A DNA stretch of 49,851 nt from a virus. The notes beneath the pieces are model-generated. The model was not told the DNA's origin. It ran no database searches and saw only the letters and a list, made by a program, of their open reading frames with translations. Shown here piece by piece: positions 21,724 to 32,264 of this stretch (positions are counted from its first letter, which is position 1; each line of letters begins with the position of its first letter). A program made the position numbers and the translations under genes. Where the stretch lies: the IMG/VR virus record IMGVR_UViG_3300009175_000001, positions 1 through 49,851 of that record; one strand, written 5' to 3'.

Positions 21724-24700
21724 CAGCTATTGCTCCAGTCGATGAGATCGTTTGTGAGGTTGCTGTTCTTGCTCAAGGCATCCCACTCCTGGCCGAACTC
21801 CGGGGAGTACGTGCGCACCGCCTTCTGCGCTGCCGTCATCCACTTGAGGGCGTACTTGCCGATCTTCGATCCGGTGCTCGTGCCCTGCGACTTCATGGTC
21901 GAGTTATCTACCGTCCGCAAGTAGTCGCGGACTTGACCTGCCGCCTGGAGCATGATCTTCCACATCTCTGCCCTCACAGTCTCCTTATAGTAGACAAGGG
22001 CCTGTCCTGTCAAGTTCTGACCCGCGACGTTTGTCCAATACTCTCCACTCTTGGTGTTCTTTCCATTAGCGTTCGCAAGGAACGCCTTGACCAGCGTTGT
22101 GCCCGCTTGTTTGTTGCTCATGTAAGTTCCCTGCTTCACCCCGGTCACCGCAGAGAAGCCCCTCGTGATCTTGACGGACCCGCCGAGCACGCGGTTGTCT
22201 CCGGCGTTCTCGGTGCCCACGGGGACGCGCGAGCTGGTCGGGGCCATGACTTCCCAGTCGACCTTCTGGGGCTGCGTCAGGAACTTCAACTTGGCGACCG
22301 GACCCATGGCCAGGATCTTCGTCTTGTCGTTGGCCCGCAGCGCGGCGTTGTTCTCGGCGATCGTCTTCGCACGCAGCGCCTTCCACTCGGTCGTCATGGG
22401 CTTGTAGCCCTTCTTGCCGATGACGTCGTAGAAGTTCATCCAGTTCTCAGTCAGCTTGAGCGCGGTCTGGCGCACCGAGTCGTCGTACTTGATGCCCAGC
22501 GCCGCCCAGTGGTCCTTGCTCATGGCGACGGTGCTCATGGACGCGATGCTCTCGACGTTCTTGAGGGCATCGAGCTTCATCGCCTGGCGCTCGGCGATCA
22601 CGGTCGGGTACTCGCGGAACGCGGCCTGCATGCCCTGCGGACCGAGCCAGTACTCAAGCAGGCCCGCGGTCTTGATGTCAGGCTCGTTCAGCGCCTGCCC
22701 GGCGGAGCCCGCAGAGAACTTGAGGGTGCGGCCGTCGGCGAGCTTGAGACCGCCGCCGTTGGCCCACGGCCCCTCGCTGTTCTCGAACAGGTAGCGGTAG
22801 TAGTCGTAGATCGGCGTACCCTTCTTGACCGCGTCCTTGCCGTGCTCGGTGGCCCACTTGGTACTTGACAGGTAGCTGGTGAACTGCCCCTCGCGGGCGG
22901 TGAAGAGGTTGTTGTCCATCTGCTGCTGGGCGCTGGCCTGCCCGCGCATGGCGCCCGTGCGCCAGCCGGTGGCGATGTTCTCCGGGGTGTCGGTGACCGA
23001 GGTGTACTGAGCCCGCAGGGCAGAGTAGACGTCGGGGTCCGAGGGATTGGTCGTGCCGATGGCCCAGGGAATGATGTCCGGGTTCTGGTCGATGAAGGCG
23101 GTACGCTGGCTGTCGGGGAGCGAGCGGTACTGAAGCACGAGCGAGGCGAGTCTCTGGGTCTCGGTAGAACCCTCGTAGCGAGAGTCGCCGACCTTGCCCT
23201 GCAGGATGAGGTCCTCGGCGCGACCGACATCGGTGGTCATCAGGGTCTCGTAGTTGGTGAGGATCTGCTGCACGCCGCCGACCGTCTGGTCGCTGTTCCA
23301 GGTGACCGAGGCGGGGATGACGAACTTGAAGACGCCCTCGATGAAGGCATCCTTGCGGACCTCACCCCGGGCCATGCCCGCGAGGTCGGAGTACTTGAGC
23401 GTGCCGTTCGCCAGGTCGGCGCTGTGGGCGATTGCGAGGCTCTTCATCTTGCGCACGATGAGCGCGTTCCAGACGTCATCCGGGCGCCCGAGAGGGCGCG
23501 GGAGACTCTTGCCGGTGATGGCGTAGACCATGCGGTCGACGACCGCGTTCCAGACGTTGCCCCCGCGAGCGAACTGCAGACCGGGGAGCTTCTCCAGCCC
23601 GAGGTTGTACCTCTCGTTGAAGTACTGCGCCGGGACAGTGATGAGCGGCGCCGCGCCTGGTCCCCAGTCGTTGATGATCCCAAGGGCTCCGCCCTGCCCG
23701 AACGATCCACCCCCGGTGAGGAAGATGGCGCTCTTCGGGCGGATGGTGAGCGGACCGACCTTGACCTGCTCCGGGATCTGGGTGTTGAGGTTGTACATCA
23801 CACTGGCCATGGCGAGCGGGTGCTTGAGGGCGAGCTTGCCCCAGTAGGATGCGAACTGGCGGTAGGCAGGGAGGAACATGACGAAGTTGCGGGAGATGTC
23901 CTCACCGACGTACTTCTCGGTGGAGAACATGATGCGGTCGGTGTAGGCGAGGGCGCGCTCGGTAGAGAGGCGCTGTGCCCGCTCCAGCGGGATGGCCTCC
24001 CCACCAGCGGCTACCTTCTCACGGCTGATCGCGTCGAGCGCGGCACGCTGGCGCGAGTACTCGGTCAGGAAGCACTCCTGCTTGAGGCGGTCGGAGAAGC
24101 CGTCGACCACGCCCCAGAGGCGGTCGAGCGGGTTCTTCAGTCGCCCTTGACGGAAGTTGTCGTGCAGGCGGTAGCGCACCATCGGGAGCAGGTCCTTGTT
24201 GATCTTCTTGGGCAGCTTGCCGGTGCGCAGGGCGTCGGTGGCTCCGGCGTTGATGATCTTGGTGTTGAACGACTCGATGCCCTCTGCCCACTGCTGGATG
24301 AGCTGCTCGCTGGTCGGCAGGTCGAGGTTCAGCGCCCCGAGCACTTCGTCGGGAAGGTTCTCGTAGATGCGTCCGTCCTTCAGGAACTCCTGGAACCCAC
24401 CCTCGGCCGCGGGCTTGTGACCGGCGGCGGTGAGGGTGTTGGTCGCAGCGGTGATGGCGTCAGCACTCGTCTCTCCGGCGCCGATGGCCTCATCGTAGGC
24501 CTCCAGCCACACCTTGGTGGAGCGGTCGCGGGAGATGTGTCCCAGCGCCCAGTTGATGGCCTCTGAGTAGTGGTCGTCACCGGGTTTGAGGGCGACGTGG
24601 TCTGCACCGCGAGCGAGGTCGAACATCGTCGAGATCTCAGTGTGCAGGTCTGGGCTGATCTTCATCGCCGCCTGCGCTTCCTTCTTGTACTGCAGGGGCA

Positions 24701-27700
24701 GACCCATGCGCTCGGGAAGGAACCCAGGAACGTGGTTGCGCAGCGGGTTGACGCCCTCCGGGAGACAGCGCAGCATCTCGTCCCCGATGACGATGCGGAG
24801 CATGGTGGAGAGCTTGCTGAGCACGAGCGTGCGGTAGAGGCGGGTGGCGTCGTCGATGCTCGGCAGGTAGCCTCCGAGGCGCGTCTGCTGGACGATCTCC
24901 CACCCGCGAGTGGTCGCGCCCATGTGGAACTTGGCGAGCGTGCCCGCGTGGATCTGGGGCGAGTACCAGAAGGACTGCTGGTGAAGCCACTGAGGAGCGG
25001 AGCGCATGAACTGCTCGGGATGCTCGTGCATCTGCTTGAGCTGATCGTTTGCCTCGTGCATCTCTACGCGCAGCTCTTCCATCACGCGCTGGCGCTCGAC
25101 TTCCGGCGCCACGCTGTCGGGACCGAGGACGAGGGCGATGCGGTCGGTCAGCTCGTTGAAGCGCTTCTCTGCAGCCGCGTGGAGCTTGGGGTTGTCGGTG
25201 AGGAAGCTCAGCAGCTCGTCGCGCCCGGAGGTCTGCCGTCCCACCGTCTTCGAGAGCGCCGCCTGGAAGAGGCTCACGACGTCCTTCTTGTACTCATCAG
25301 CGGTGCTGGAGAGCAGGTTGTCGAGGTCTCTCGCTGCCTGCGCCTGGCTGGCCCTGATGTCACGCTCGGTCGCGGCGATGCGCTTGCCCACCATGTCGGC
25401 CTTCTGGGAGTCGAGCGCGAGGTCGGTCTCGCGGGTGTAGCGCAGGGTGTCGCGGTTGACGACCATGCGGTAGGTTGCCTGCCGGGCGGACTCAGCCGGG
25501 GGGACCTCGCCGCGAAGAGCCATGATCGACTCGTAGTCGCGCTCCCCTTGGACCCGTATCCGCAGAGAGCGGGCGTAGGCGGCACCAGCGGGATCGTCTA
25601 TCGGCAGGCGCGTAGCGGCCGGGGAGACGTCGGTGTAGTCGAACCCCTTGGACGCGAGGAACTCCGCCGGGTCCTGGCTCATGTTGATCTGGTCGTAGAG
25701 GGCCTGACCGATGCGCTCTGCCTCTGCCGGGTCTACGGCGGTGCGGGCGTCCGGGGTGATCTGGGCCGAGAGTTCGGCGATCTTGGCCTGCTTGATCGAG
25801 AGGTCGTCACGCACGTAACCGAGTTCGTGCAGCATCAAGTTCTGCTTCTGGAGCACATCCTTCTCGCTCTGCGCACCGACGAAGCCCCAGCGCCGCAGCA
25901 AGTACTGAGACTGGGCCACGCGCACCGCGTCGCGCTCGCCCGCGTGGGGGAGCAGTTCGAGGTGCTGGCGCACGAGCTGGGTGAGCTCGGTGGCGGCGTC
26001 CTGGCTGATGAGGGTGGCGGCGTCCTTGCGCTTAGCCTGCAGGATCGGGTCGAGCTGCGTGCTGACCCACTCCTCGGCCCAGCCCTTGGTGCCACGACGC
26101 GGGAGCCTGACACGCGGGTCGCCCTCTCTGTAGGCGTTCTCCAGGGCGATACGGCGGTCCTTGATCGCGGGGAGGTCGCTCTCGCTCCACTGCTTGAGGG
26201 CCTCGGAGCGCGTGGCGCCCTGCTCCTGCATCGCCTTGAGGATGGTCTCCTGTTCCTTCTCCAGCTGGTCGATCGTCTTGGTGTTCTCAAGGTTGACGAC
26301 CACGTCGGGACGTGCCTTTCCGACCATCTCTCCGGCGTCATTGAACCCAGGACTCAGGGTGCCCTCACCAACCGCGACTTTCTCAGCGAGGATGTCGCCC
26401 TGCTGGCTCGGGTGCATACCGGCCTGAAGCTCGCGCTCGACGCGGCTCATGTAGGCGTCGATGGCGCCAGACTTGACGCCCATCTCGGGCTGCAGTGCCG
26501 CACTCAGTTCCGCAGCCGTCATCGACTCGACGTCCTTGCCCTTGATCGGCTTGTCCCAGCTGACCTTGACGTGCTTGCCATTCTTGGCGTCTACCCAGCG
26601 CCTCACGTAGACAGTGCGGGTCGGGTCCTTCTCCAGCTCGCTCATCACGAGGTTCTCGGCGTCTACCTTGGTGCGGGTGTCGGCGGAAGCGGAGTCCTTG
26701 GCGACGTTGCCCTTGGTGCCACGGTTCCACATCTCGTCGACGAGGTCGTTGTAGAAGGACTGCACCTTCTTGTTCTTGCGGCGGACCTCGTAGGTGTAGC
26801 CCTCGGCCAGCTCCTGGTAGGTCTTCTTGCTCTGGCGCCGGAGGTTGCCGCCCTTGGGACCCTTGGGTTTTATGGCCTTCTGGATGACCTTCGGCTTCTC
26901 GCCCGGCATGGTGCTCGTGAGTTCTCCACGGCCCGGGGTCGCGCGCCCGGTCGTGGGCGTGTGACCGTGCGGGGTCTGGTAGTACTCATCCCAGGTCTGG
27001 TCGGCGGGAACGCGCTGCTGCAGCTCGTAGCTGATCGCGTCCTTGGCGTCCATCTCGACGGTGGTGCCATCGGGGAGTTCGACAGTCTGCTTTCCAGCGA
27101 GTCCGTGGGCGACGCGCTTCTCCTCGGCGAAGACTCCGTACTCGGGGCTGCGCTCTAGCACTGGGATAGTAGGCTCTAGACCGGCCTCACCCCGGAGGCC
27201 TCGCCTGAGAGCCGCCTGGGAGTCGGTGACCACTTCGACCGGGTTCTCGGCGCGACGGGCCAGCATCTTGTCGACGGCATCGAGCAGCGGCTCAAGGTCG
27301 CGCCGGGCGCGGACGTTGGCTGCGAGTTCTTCGGCGGTCATCTTGGTGTCGGCGAGCGGCTTGGCGATCGCTCTCAGGGTGGCTCCGCCCCTGCTGTCGG
27401 GTACGACCTCGACGAGGTTGTTCATCTTGCGGATGAGGTCGGGGATCTGCCCGGTCCTGTGGACCTGACGCTCGTTGCCCACGACAACTGTGATCGACCC
27501 TCCCGGCTCCCCGTACATGATCTGCATGAGGTCCTCGTAGGCCATGCCGCGGGCGTCGGGGCTGATCATGATGACGCCTGCTCCACGGTCGCCACCGTAG
27601 ACCTTGGCTGCGGCGGCTGCGATGTCGCCCGTCTCGTCTCCCTCACCGGCAACGGTGGTGTAGACGGCGCCCCCGCCTCCGATGGAGTCGTTCTTGAACC

Positions 27701-30700
27701 CCGTGGGAGCGAAGAAGTCCTCCGCCTGTGCGGCGAGATCCTGGGTGGCCGCGTTCACGTCTCCGACTTCCTGCGCGGGAAGCGGGCGCACGCCACGAAA
27801 GAGTGGAGTCCATCCCTTGTCGATGAGCGCCCCGACCGCCTCGCGGGCGTCGCCCGAGTGGGCGGACACGTCGAGCATCTGGGCCTTGCCCCTGACTGCG
27901 AACCCCTTGGCTTCCTTCTCCACCTTGCGAGCCGTCACCGCACCCAGCCGGTTCAGCGTGTCGTTGAGGCTGGAGAGGCTCTTGGTCAGGTCGTTGGTCT
28001 TGACGTCGAACTGCGCTACCGCCTTGCCGATGACAGCCTTCAGCGGCTCCGAGGCGAGGGTGTCCTTGAGGACGTTCGCGGTGATGTAGTCAGAGACGAC
28101 CGCTTCGGCCATATTCACGTCGAAGGCCTTGGAGAGATCCCCGAGGGCGTCCGGGTTGTACGAGCGGTTTAGGCCGCTGGCCTCTTCCTTCGTCCAGCGC
28201 GTGTGACGCGCCCTGGCGAGCTTGGCGTTCCAGGCGTTGTAGTACTCCCACTGGTTGAGGAAGTGCTTGTCCTCCGCCTGGGACTCGGTGATCATCCCGC
28301 GCTTGATGGCGTCGCTGACGGTGATGTCGGCGTAGTCGAGTGCGTTCTTGGCGCTCTGGGAACCGGGGAACTTTGCCCCATTGACGATCACCGTGGAGCC
28401 GTCGGCGAACTCGACCGCGTCGTACCCCGCCTTCTTGGCGTTGGCGATGGCCTCGAACTTCGAGTAGTTCTCCGGGGCGCCGAGTGGCGCGTCCTTGAGG
28501 ACGGCGCTCTTGTTGCCGTAGACCTTGCGGAACTCTGACGTGCCCTCCTTGAGGACCTTGGCGTCGGAGTGCATGCGCCGCGAGCCCTCGCCCGCGCCCT
28601 TGCGCAGGGCGGTGTACTCCCCGACCTTGCCGGTCTCCTGGAAGTAGGCGGTGGGATGCAGCTCGGCGACTCGGGAGGCGTGGCGCGTGGAGGGCACACG
28701 CCGCGTCTCGCTGATGAACTTGGATCCCGACCTTGTCGGCACCTTCTTGTTCGAGAAGCGGATGGTGGTGACGCTGCCGTCATCTGCCTCCGCCCAGACC
28801 TTGCGGCCCTTGCGGTGGATGGTGTAGCGCTTTCCCGCGGTGTCCTCGATCTTGCTGCCGTCGTGGAGAGAGTCGATGTACTGCATCGTCAGCGGATGAT
28901 CGCTCGTCGCTGCGGGCCTGGGGGTGCGGCTGGCGGATGTCTTGGTGGGGATCGGCTTTCCCGCCTCGTCGACGGCCGCTGTCGTCTCGCTGTCGACGAT
29001 CGACTTGTCCCTCGACCAGCGGTAGTTGGGACCCTCGACGTGCGTGATCTTGTCGGTGTAGCGGGCCTCATCGGCGGTCATGTAGATGACCTTGTCCCAC
29101 TTCTCGTGGGTGAGCTTGATGAGGCGTTCGTTGGGGATGCCGCCCTCGATGTCCGCAGCGCGAAGGCGGACGTGGTGCTTGATGATGCCCTCTTCGATCT
29201 CTCTGGCGATCTTGCCGATCTGCTGCGCTGCGTCCTCGTCCTCGACGTCGATGGAGAGGATGCGACTGAGCTGGGCGTCGATCGCCTTCTCCGGCATACC
29301 GGCGGCACGCATCTCGCTCTCAACGTACTCCGGAACCGCGTTCGGGGCCTTCATGCCGGGGTCGGTCATCTTCATGAAGAAGCGATCCCAGTAGCCGGGA
29401 ACCTCTCCCGTCTTGATTCCGCGGTCGATGGCGGTGATCGCCCGGTAGCGGAAGTAGTCTGCCGCGTCGGGGAGGATGTCGTGACCGATGAGTTCCTTGT
29501 TCTCAGAGAGCAAGACCTTGACCTCTTCCGGGGTCTTAGCGTCGGCGAGGAGCTTGATCAGCTTGCGGTCCATGTACTTGTAGAGTTGCCACACCTTGTT
29601 CTTGCTGTCGGCCTTGGCGAGCATCGAGGCGACCGACTCCATGGCGACGTGGTTCTTGCGCAGGGCCTCAGCCGCCTTCAGGAGGTCGGCGTCCTCACCG
29701 GCTGCCGCGACGGCCGAGGCGTAGGCCGCGGCGTGAGTAGCGTCGGCGCCCGTGGCGAGTCTCGTCAGCGCTGCCACCTTGGCGGCTGCAGCGAGTGCGC
29801 CGATGGCGGCGTCGGAGCCCACGTCGATGCCACAGTTGACGGCTATCGTGAAGGCGTCGGCGAAGAGCTTGTCCTTGCCGCCCGGGTCGCCCCCGAGGAT
29901 GTCGCCCACGAAGACCTCTCCCGAGGAGCGGAAGTTGTAGGTGGGCTCCAGGTACTGCTTGTTGCCAAGCTGGGCGAAGAGCTGGTCGTAGGTCGGGTTG
30001 GCGGGATCCCCGCCGATCGGGCCGGTGAGAGCCTTGCCGCCCCTGAGGGCGTTGAGCGCGGTGAGCGTGACCCCCGTGGTGTAGAGGTGCTGGCTGTCGT
30101 TGAGCAGGCGCATGCGCAGCTGCTGGCGCTCGTCAAGCGGACGCACCGAGACGAGGTCGTTGCCGAGTGCGGCCATGCGGGCCTGGATGGTCGAGGGGTC
30201 GGCTCCGAACCAGCGAACCTGCGCGGCTACGGTCCCCGAGGCGTAGACCTGGGACACCGGGCCGATGGGGCTGAGCTGCGTGTAGAGCGCTACCGCCCCA
30301 GCGGGGCTCAGGTGAGCGTCGAATGAGGTCTTGATGTCGCTGCCGAATCCTCCCCAGTCGCCGTGCAGCGGCTTGGAGAGGGTCTCGCCCACATGCTTGC
30401 CCTCGACGAAGATCGTGCTCAGGTAGATCTCTCCGGTGTCGTGGGTCCACTGGTACGCCTCGTTGAGTCCGTGACCGGCGCCCTTGACACCAGCCCATGC
30501 GGCTGACTTGACCGGAGCGCTGGTGGCGACCTTCTTCATCAACGGGGTCATGCCCATCATGTTGGCGGGGTTCGGCGTGTTGATGAAGATGTCCCACGCC
30601 TCTTTGCCCCCCGGCACCTTGAGAAGCGTGCTCCGGGCCGCATCGTTGACGGTCCCACCCGCGTGGGCGATGCCCCAGAACGCTGCCTTCGTCCAGTGGC

Positions 30701-32264
30701 CGACGTCGTCGATGTGCAGGTCCTTGACGCCCTCGCCCGTGATCTTCACGGCGGAGCCAAGGACGTGGGCGATCATCTGCTTGCTGTCGGCGCTGTCGTA
30801 CTTCGCGACCAGGTCGGCGACATTCTTCGGCAGGAAGAGGTGGTTCTCGGGTGAGAGGTCGGAGAACTCTTTGGCGACCTGCATCGGGCTCATGTTGGGG
30901 TTGGCGCCCGCAAGGTACATGCGGAACATGAGGTCACCTTTGCCGACGTCGGCGCCCGGTTTGCTGCCCAGGGCGGCAAGGATGGCACGCATGTCCTCGC
31001 GCTTGGCGGGGTCGCTGATCGTGGCAATGTCCCCGGAGGCGAGGGCGGCGATCTTGGCCTCGTCGGTGAGGCCCGCGCTCACGTACCCGCGAGTGGCGAG
31101 GTAGTCGAGGGCTGCGGTCGACTTGGCGCTTCCGGGAGTGGCGAGCTGGGCGATGACCAGCGCCCGGCCGTCCTGGGAGATCTCAAGCGCCTTCTGGCTG
31201 GCTGGTGTCCACTGCCAGGCGTTCTCGTAGCCCTTCTGGTTGACCTTCGGGGCACCGAGCCCCTTGATGGAGTTCGGGGTGGCGGTCTGCTCGCCCGCCT
31301 TTCCGAGAGGCTTGAGCCCCTCCGGCATGACGCCCTGAAGATAGAGGTTGAGGCGCGAGTTCGTGGTCGCCGCGTCGACGAACGCCTGCTTGGTCTCGCC
31401 GCGCTCCATCTGGCCCATCTGATGGATGGTGGAGCGGGAGTTGATCTCGGAGATCTGGTTCTCGTAGTACCGCTGGGCGGCAGCGAGGTTCCCAGGGCTG
31501 CGCTTGACCATCGCCTGCGCCGTCTTGAGGGCGCGGTCGGCGTCGCGCTGCGCGGTCGCCCGGAACTCCTGGGCGTTGACAGGCATCTGGCCGGTCTGGG
31601 TCTCCAGGAAGTGCTGTGCCTCGGGACTGTAGTCTCCCCACTTGTGGCGCTTCGCCAGTTCGTTGACCCAGTCGATGCCGAGCGCCTTGTGCTCGATGAC
31701 ACGGGAGGGGTCGTCGTTGTACCGCGCCCGGAGGTCTCCCGGGTTGCGTGACGTCAGCTCGCGCTGATCGGCTCCCTGGGTGTTCCCGAGGGCCGCGGCC
31801 TGCTGGCCCTGGTGGCCCTTGACCCGACCCGAACCCTGAGAGTGAGCTTGAAGGTTACCGGCGTATGGCTGGGGCTGCCCCCAGAGACCCTCTAAAGGGT
31901 CTCGGGGCTGACTCTCCGGGGCAGTATCGAGGCCTGCGGACTTGAGGATCCACTTGGTGACGCTCTCGTCGGTGTAGTCTGCTCCGGGCTTTACGCCCGC
32001 GAGCACGGCGGGGTGCATGATCGTCGCGTACTCGTCGACCGTTCCCTCGCTGATGCCAGCGTGGTTGTCTACGAAGTCGCGCGTCGTCTTCGGCGTTGGG
32101 ACTGACCCCGGGAACGACTGGCTCCAGGCGGTCAGGAAGTTGGCGGTGCGGATCTCGCTGGGCGCCCTGTTGTCGACAAAGGTTACACCGTACCCCTTCT
32201 TCTTCTTCTTCTTGATCGGGGTGACGGTACCTTGGCTGGTATCGGTACCGACTGGGATTGGCAT
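21723..32264 (-). CDS. Giant 3,513-residue virion protein, probably ejected or internal
   Basis: One uninterrupted frame takes up 21% of the genome. ATG 32264 overlaps the upstream stop as TAATG. The N terminus has a lysine run (residues 18-23) and the FLTAWSQSFPG motif shared with the 278-residue neighbour. Most of the protein is helical and Ala-rich. Around 1485-1545, GWTPLFRGVRPLP and GGGGAVYTTVAGEG recall ADP-ribosyltransferase motifs, weakly. Near 2480, TRLYRTLVLSKLSTMLRIV, and near 2800, SRNFVMFLPAYRQFASYWG, look like segments found in other giant phage proteins. No RNA polymerase or lysozyme motifs were found. Its place between portal and scaffold genes implies a capsid-interior protein, possibly delivered into the host. 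Confidence 0.8.
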   Translation of the reverse strand: MPIPVGTDTSQGTVTPIKKKKKKGYGVTFVDNRAPSEIRTANFLTAWSQSFPGSVPTPKTTRDFVDNHAGISEGTVDEYATIMHPAVLAGVKPGADYTDESVTKWILKSAGLDTAPESQPRDPLEGLWGQPQPYAGNLQAHSQGSGRVKGHQGQQAAALGNTQGADQRELTSRNPGDLRARYNDDPSRVIEHKALGIDWVNELAKRHKWGDYSPEAQHFLETQTGQMPVNAQEFRATAQRDADRALKTAQAMVKRSPGNLAAAQRYYENQISEINSRSTIHQMGQMERGETKQAFVDAATTNSRLNLYLQGVMPEGLKPLGKAGEQTATPNSIKGLGAPKVNQKGYENAWQWTPASQKALEISQDGRALVIAQLATPGSAKSTAALDYLATRGYVSAGLTDEAKIAALASGDIATISDPAKREDMRAILAALGSKPGADVGKGDLMFRMYLAGANPNMSPMQVAKEFSDLSPENHLFLPKNVADLVAKYDSADSKQMIAHVLGSAVKITGEGVKDLHIDDVGHWTKAAFWGIAHAGGTVNDAARSTLLKVPGGKEAWDIFINTPNPANMMGMTPLMKKVATSAPVKSAAWAGVKGAGHGLNEAYQWTHDTGEIYLSTIFVEGKHVGETLSKPLHGDWGGFGSDIKTSFDAHLSPAGAVALYTQLSPIGPVSQVYASGTVAAQVRWFGADPSTIQARMAALGNDLVSVRPLDERQQLRMRLLNDSQHLYTTGVTLTALNALRGGKALTGPIGGDPANPTYDQLFAQLGNKQYLEPTYNFRSSGEVFVGDILGGDPGGKDKLFADAFTIAVNCGIDVGSDAAIGALAAAAKVAALTRLATGADATHAAAYASAVAAAGEDADLLKAAEALRKNHVAMESVASMLAKADSKNKVWQLYKYMDRKLIKLLADAKTPEEVKVLLSENKELIGHDILPDAADYFRYRAITAIDRGIKTGEVPGYWDRFFMKMTDPGMKAPNAVPEYVESEMRAAGMPEKAIDAQLSRILSIDVEDEDAAQQIGKIAREIEEGIIKHHVRLRAADIEGGIPNERLIKLTHEKWDKVIYMTADEARYTDKITHVEGPNYRWSRDKSIVDSETTAAVDEAGKPIPTKTSASRTPRPAATSDHPLTMQYIDSLHDGSKIEDTAGKRYTIHRKGRKVWAEADDGSVTTIRFSNKKVPTRSGSKFISETRRVPSTRHASRVAELHPTAYFQETGKVGEYTALRKGAGEGSRRMHSDAKVLKEGTSEFRKVYGNKSAVLKDAPLGAPENYSKFEAIANAKKAGYDAVEFADGSTVIVNGAKFPGSQSAKNALDYADITVSDAIKRGMITESQAEDKHFLNQWEYYNAWNAKLARARHTRWTKEEASGLNRSYNPDALGDLSKAFDVNMAEAVVSDYITANVLKDTLASEPLKAVIGKAVAQFDVKTNDLTKSLSSLNDTLNRLGAVTARKVEKEAKGFAVRGKAQMLDVSAHSGDAREAVGALIDKGWTPLFRGVRPLPAQEVGDVNAATQDLAAQAEDFFAPTGFKNDSIGGGGAVYTTVAGEGDETGDIAAAAAKVYGGDRGAGVIMISPDARGMAYEDLMQIMYGEPGGSITVVVGNERQVHRTGQIPDLIRKMNNLVEVVPDSRGGATLRAIAKPLADTKMTAEELAANVRARRDLEPLLDAVDKMLARRAENPVEVVTDSQAALRRGLRGEAGLEPTIPVLERSPEYGVFAEEKRVAHGLAGKQTVELPDGTTVEMDAKDAISYELQQRVPADQTWDEYYQTPHGHTPTTGRATPGRGELTSTMPGEKPKVIQKAIKPKGPKGGNLRRQSKKTYQELAEGYTYEVRRKNKKVQSFYNDLVDEMWNRGTKGNVAKDSASADTRTKVDAENLVMSELEKDPTRTVYVRRWVDAKNGKHVKVSWDKPIKGKDVESMTAAELSAALQPEMGVKSGAIDAYMSRVERELQAGMHPSQQGDILAEKVAVGEGTLSPGFNDAGEMVGKARPDVVVNLENTKTIDQLEKEQETILKAMQEQGATRSEALKQWSESDLPAIKDRRIALENAYREGDPRVRLPRRGTKGWAEEWVSTQLDPILQAKRKDAATLISQDAATELTQLVRQHLELLPHAGERDAVRVAQSQYLLRRWGFVGAQSEKDVLQKQNLMLHELGYVRDDLSIKQAKIAELSAQITPDARTAVDPAEAERIGQALYDQINMSQDPAEFLASKGFDYTDVSPAATRLPIDDPAGAAYARSLRIRVQGERDYESIMALRGEVPPAESARQATYRMVVNRDTLRYTRETDLALDSQKADMVGKRIAATERDIRASQAQAARDLDNLLSSTADEYKKDVVSLFQAALSKTVGRQTSGRDELLSFLTDNPKLHAAAEKRFNELTDRIALVLGPDSVAPEVERQRVMEELRVEMHEANDQLKQMHEHPEQFMRSAPQWLHQQSFWYSPQIHAGTLAKFHMGATTRGWEIVQQTRLGGYLPSIDDATRLYRTLVLSKLSTMLRIVIGDEMLRCLPEGVNPLRNHVPGFLPERMGLPLQYKKEAQAAMKISPDLHTEISTMFDLARGADHVALKPGDDHYSEAINWALGHISRDRSTKVWLEAYDEAIGAGETSADAITAATNTLTAAGHKPAAEGGFQEFLKDGRIYENLPDEVLGALNLDLPTSEQLIQQWAEGIESFNTKIINAGATDALRTGKLPKKINKDLLPMVRYRLHDNFRQGRLKNPLDRLWGVVDGFSDRLKQECFLTEYSRQRAALDAISREKVAAGGEAIPLERAQRLSTERALAYTDRIMFSTEKYVGEDISRNFVMFLPAYRQFASYWGKLALKHPLAMASVMYNLNTQIPEQVKVGPLTIRPKSAIFLTGGGSFGQGGALGIINDWGPGAAPLITVPAQYFNERYNLGLEKLPGLQFARGGNVWNAVVDRMVYAITGKSLPRPLGRPDDVWNALIVRKMKSLAIAHSADLANGTLKYSDLAGMARGEVRKDAFIEGVFKFVIPASVTWNSDQTVGGVQQILTNYETLMTTDVGRAEDLILQGKVGDSRYEGSTETQRLASLVLQYRSLPDSQRTAFIDQNPDIIPWAIGTTNPSDPDVYSALRAQYTSVTDTPENIATGWRTGAMRGQASAQQQMDNNLFTAREGQFTSYLSSTKWATEHGKDAVKKGTPIYDYYRYLFENSEGPWANGGGLKLADGRTLKFSAGSAGQALNEPDIKTAGLLEYWLGPQGMQAAFREYPTVIAERQAMKLDALKNVESIASMSTVAMSKDHWAALGIKYDDSVRQTALKLTENWMNFYDVIGKKGYKPMTTEWKALRAKTIAENNAALRANDKTKILAMGPVAKLKFLTQPQKVDWEVMAPTSSRVPVGTENAGDNRVLGGSVKITRGFSAVTGVKQGTYMSNKQAGTTLVKAFLANANGKNTKSGEYWTNVAGQNLTGQALVYYKETVRAEMWKIMLQAAGQVRDYLRTVDNSTMKSQGTSTGSKIGKYALKWMTAAQKAVRTYSPEFGQEWDALSKNSNLTNDLIDWSNS

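Noticed and set aside
24570-27158. Plus-strand open frame of 862 codons opposite the giant gene
   Set aside because: Leu/Val/Arg/Gly-rich shadow sequence with no ribosome site or motifs; the antisense gene has consistent coding character throughout.
21723-32264. N4-type virion RNA polymerase, because the length is almost the same
   Set aside because: I could not find T7-family polymerase motifs, and the other N4-type genes are absent.
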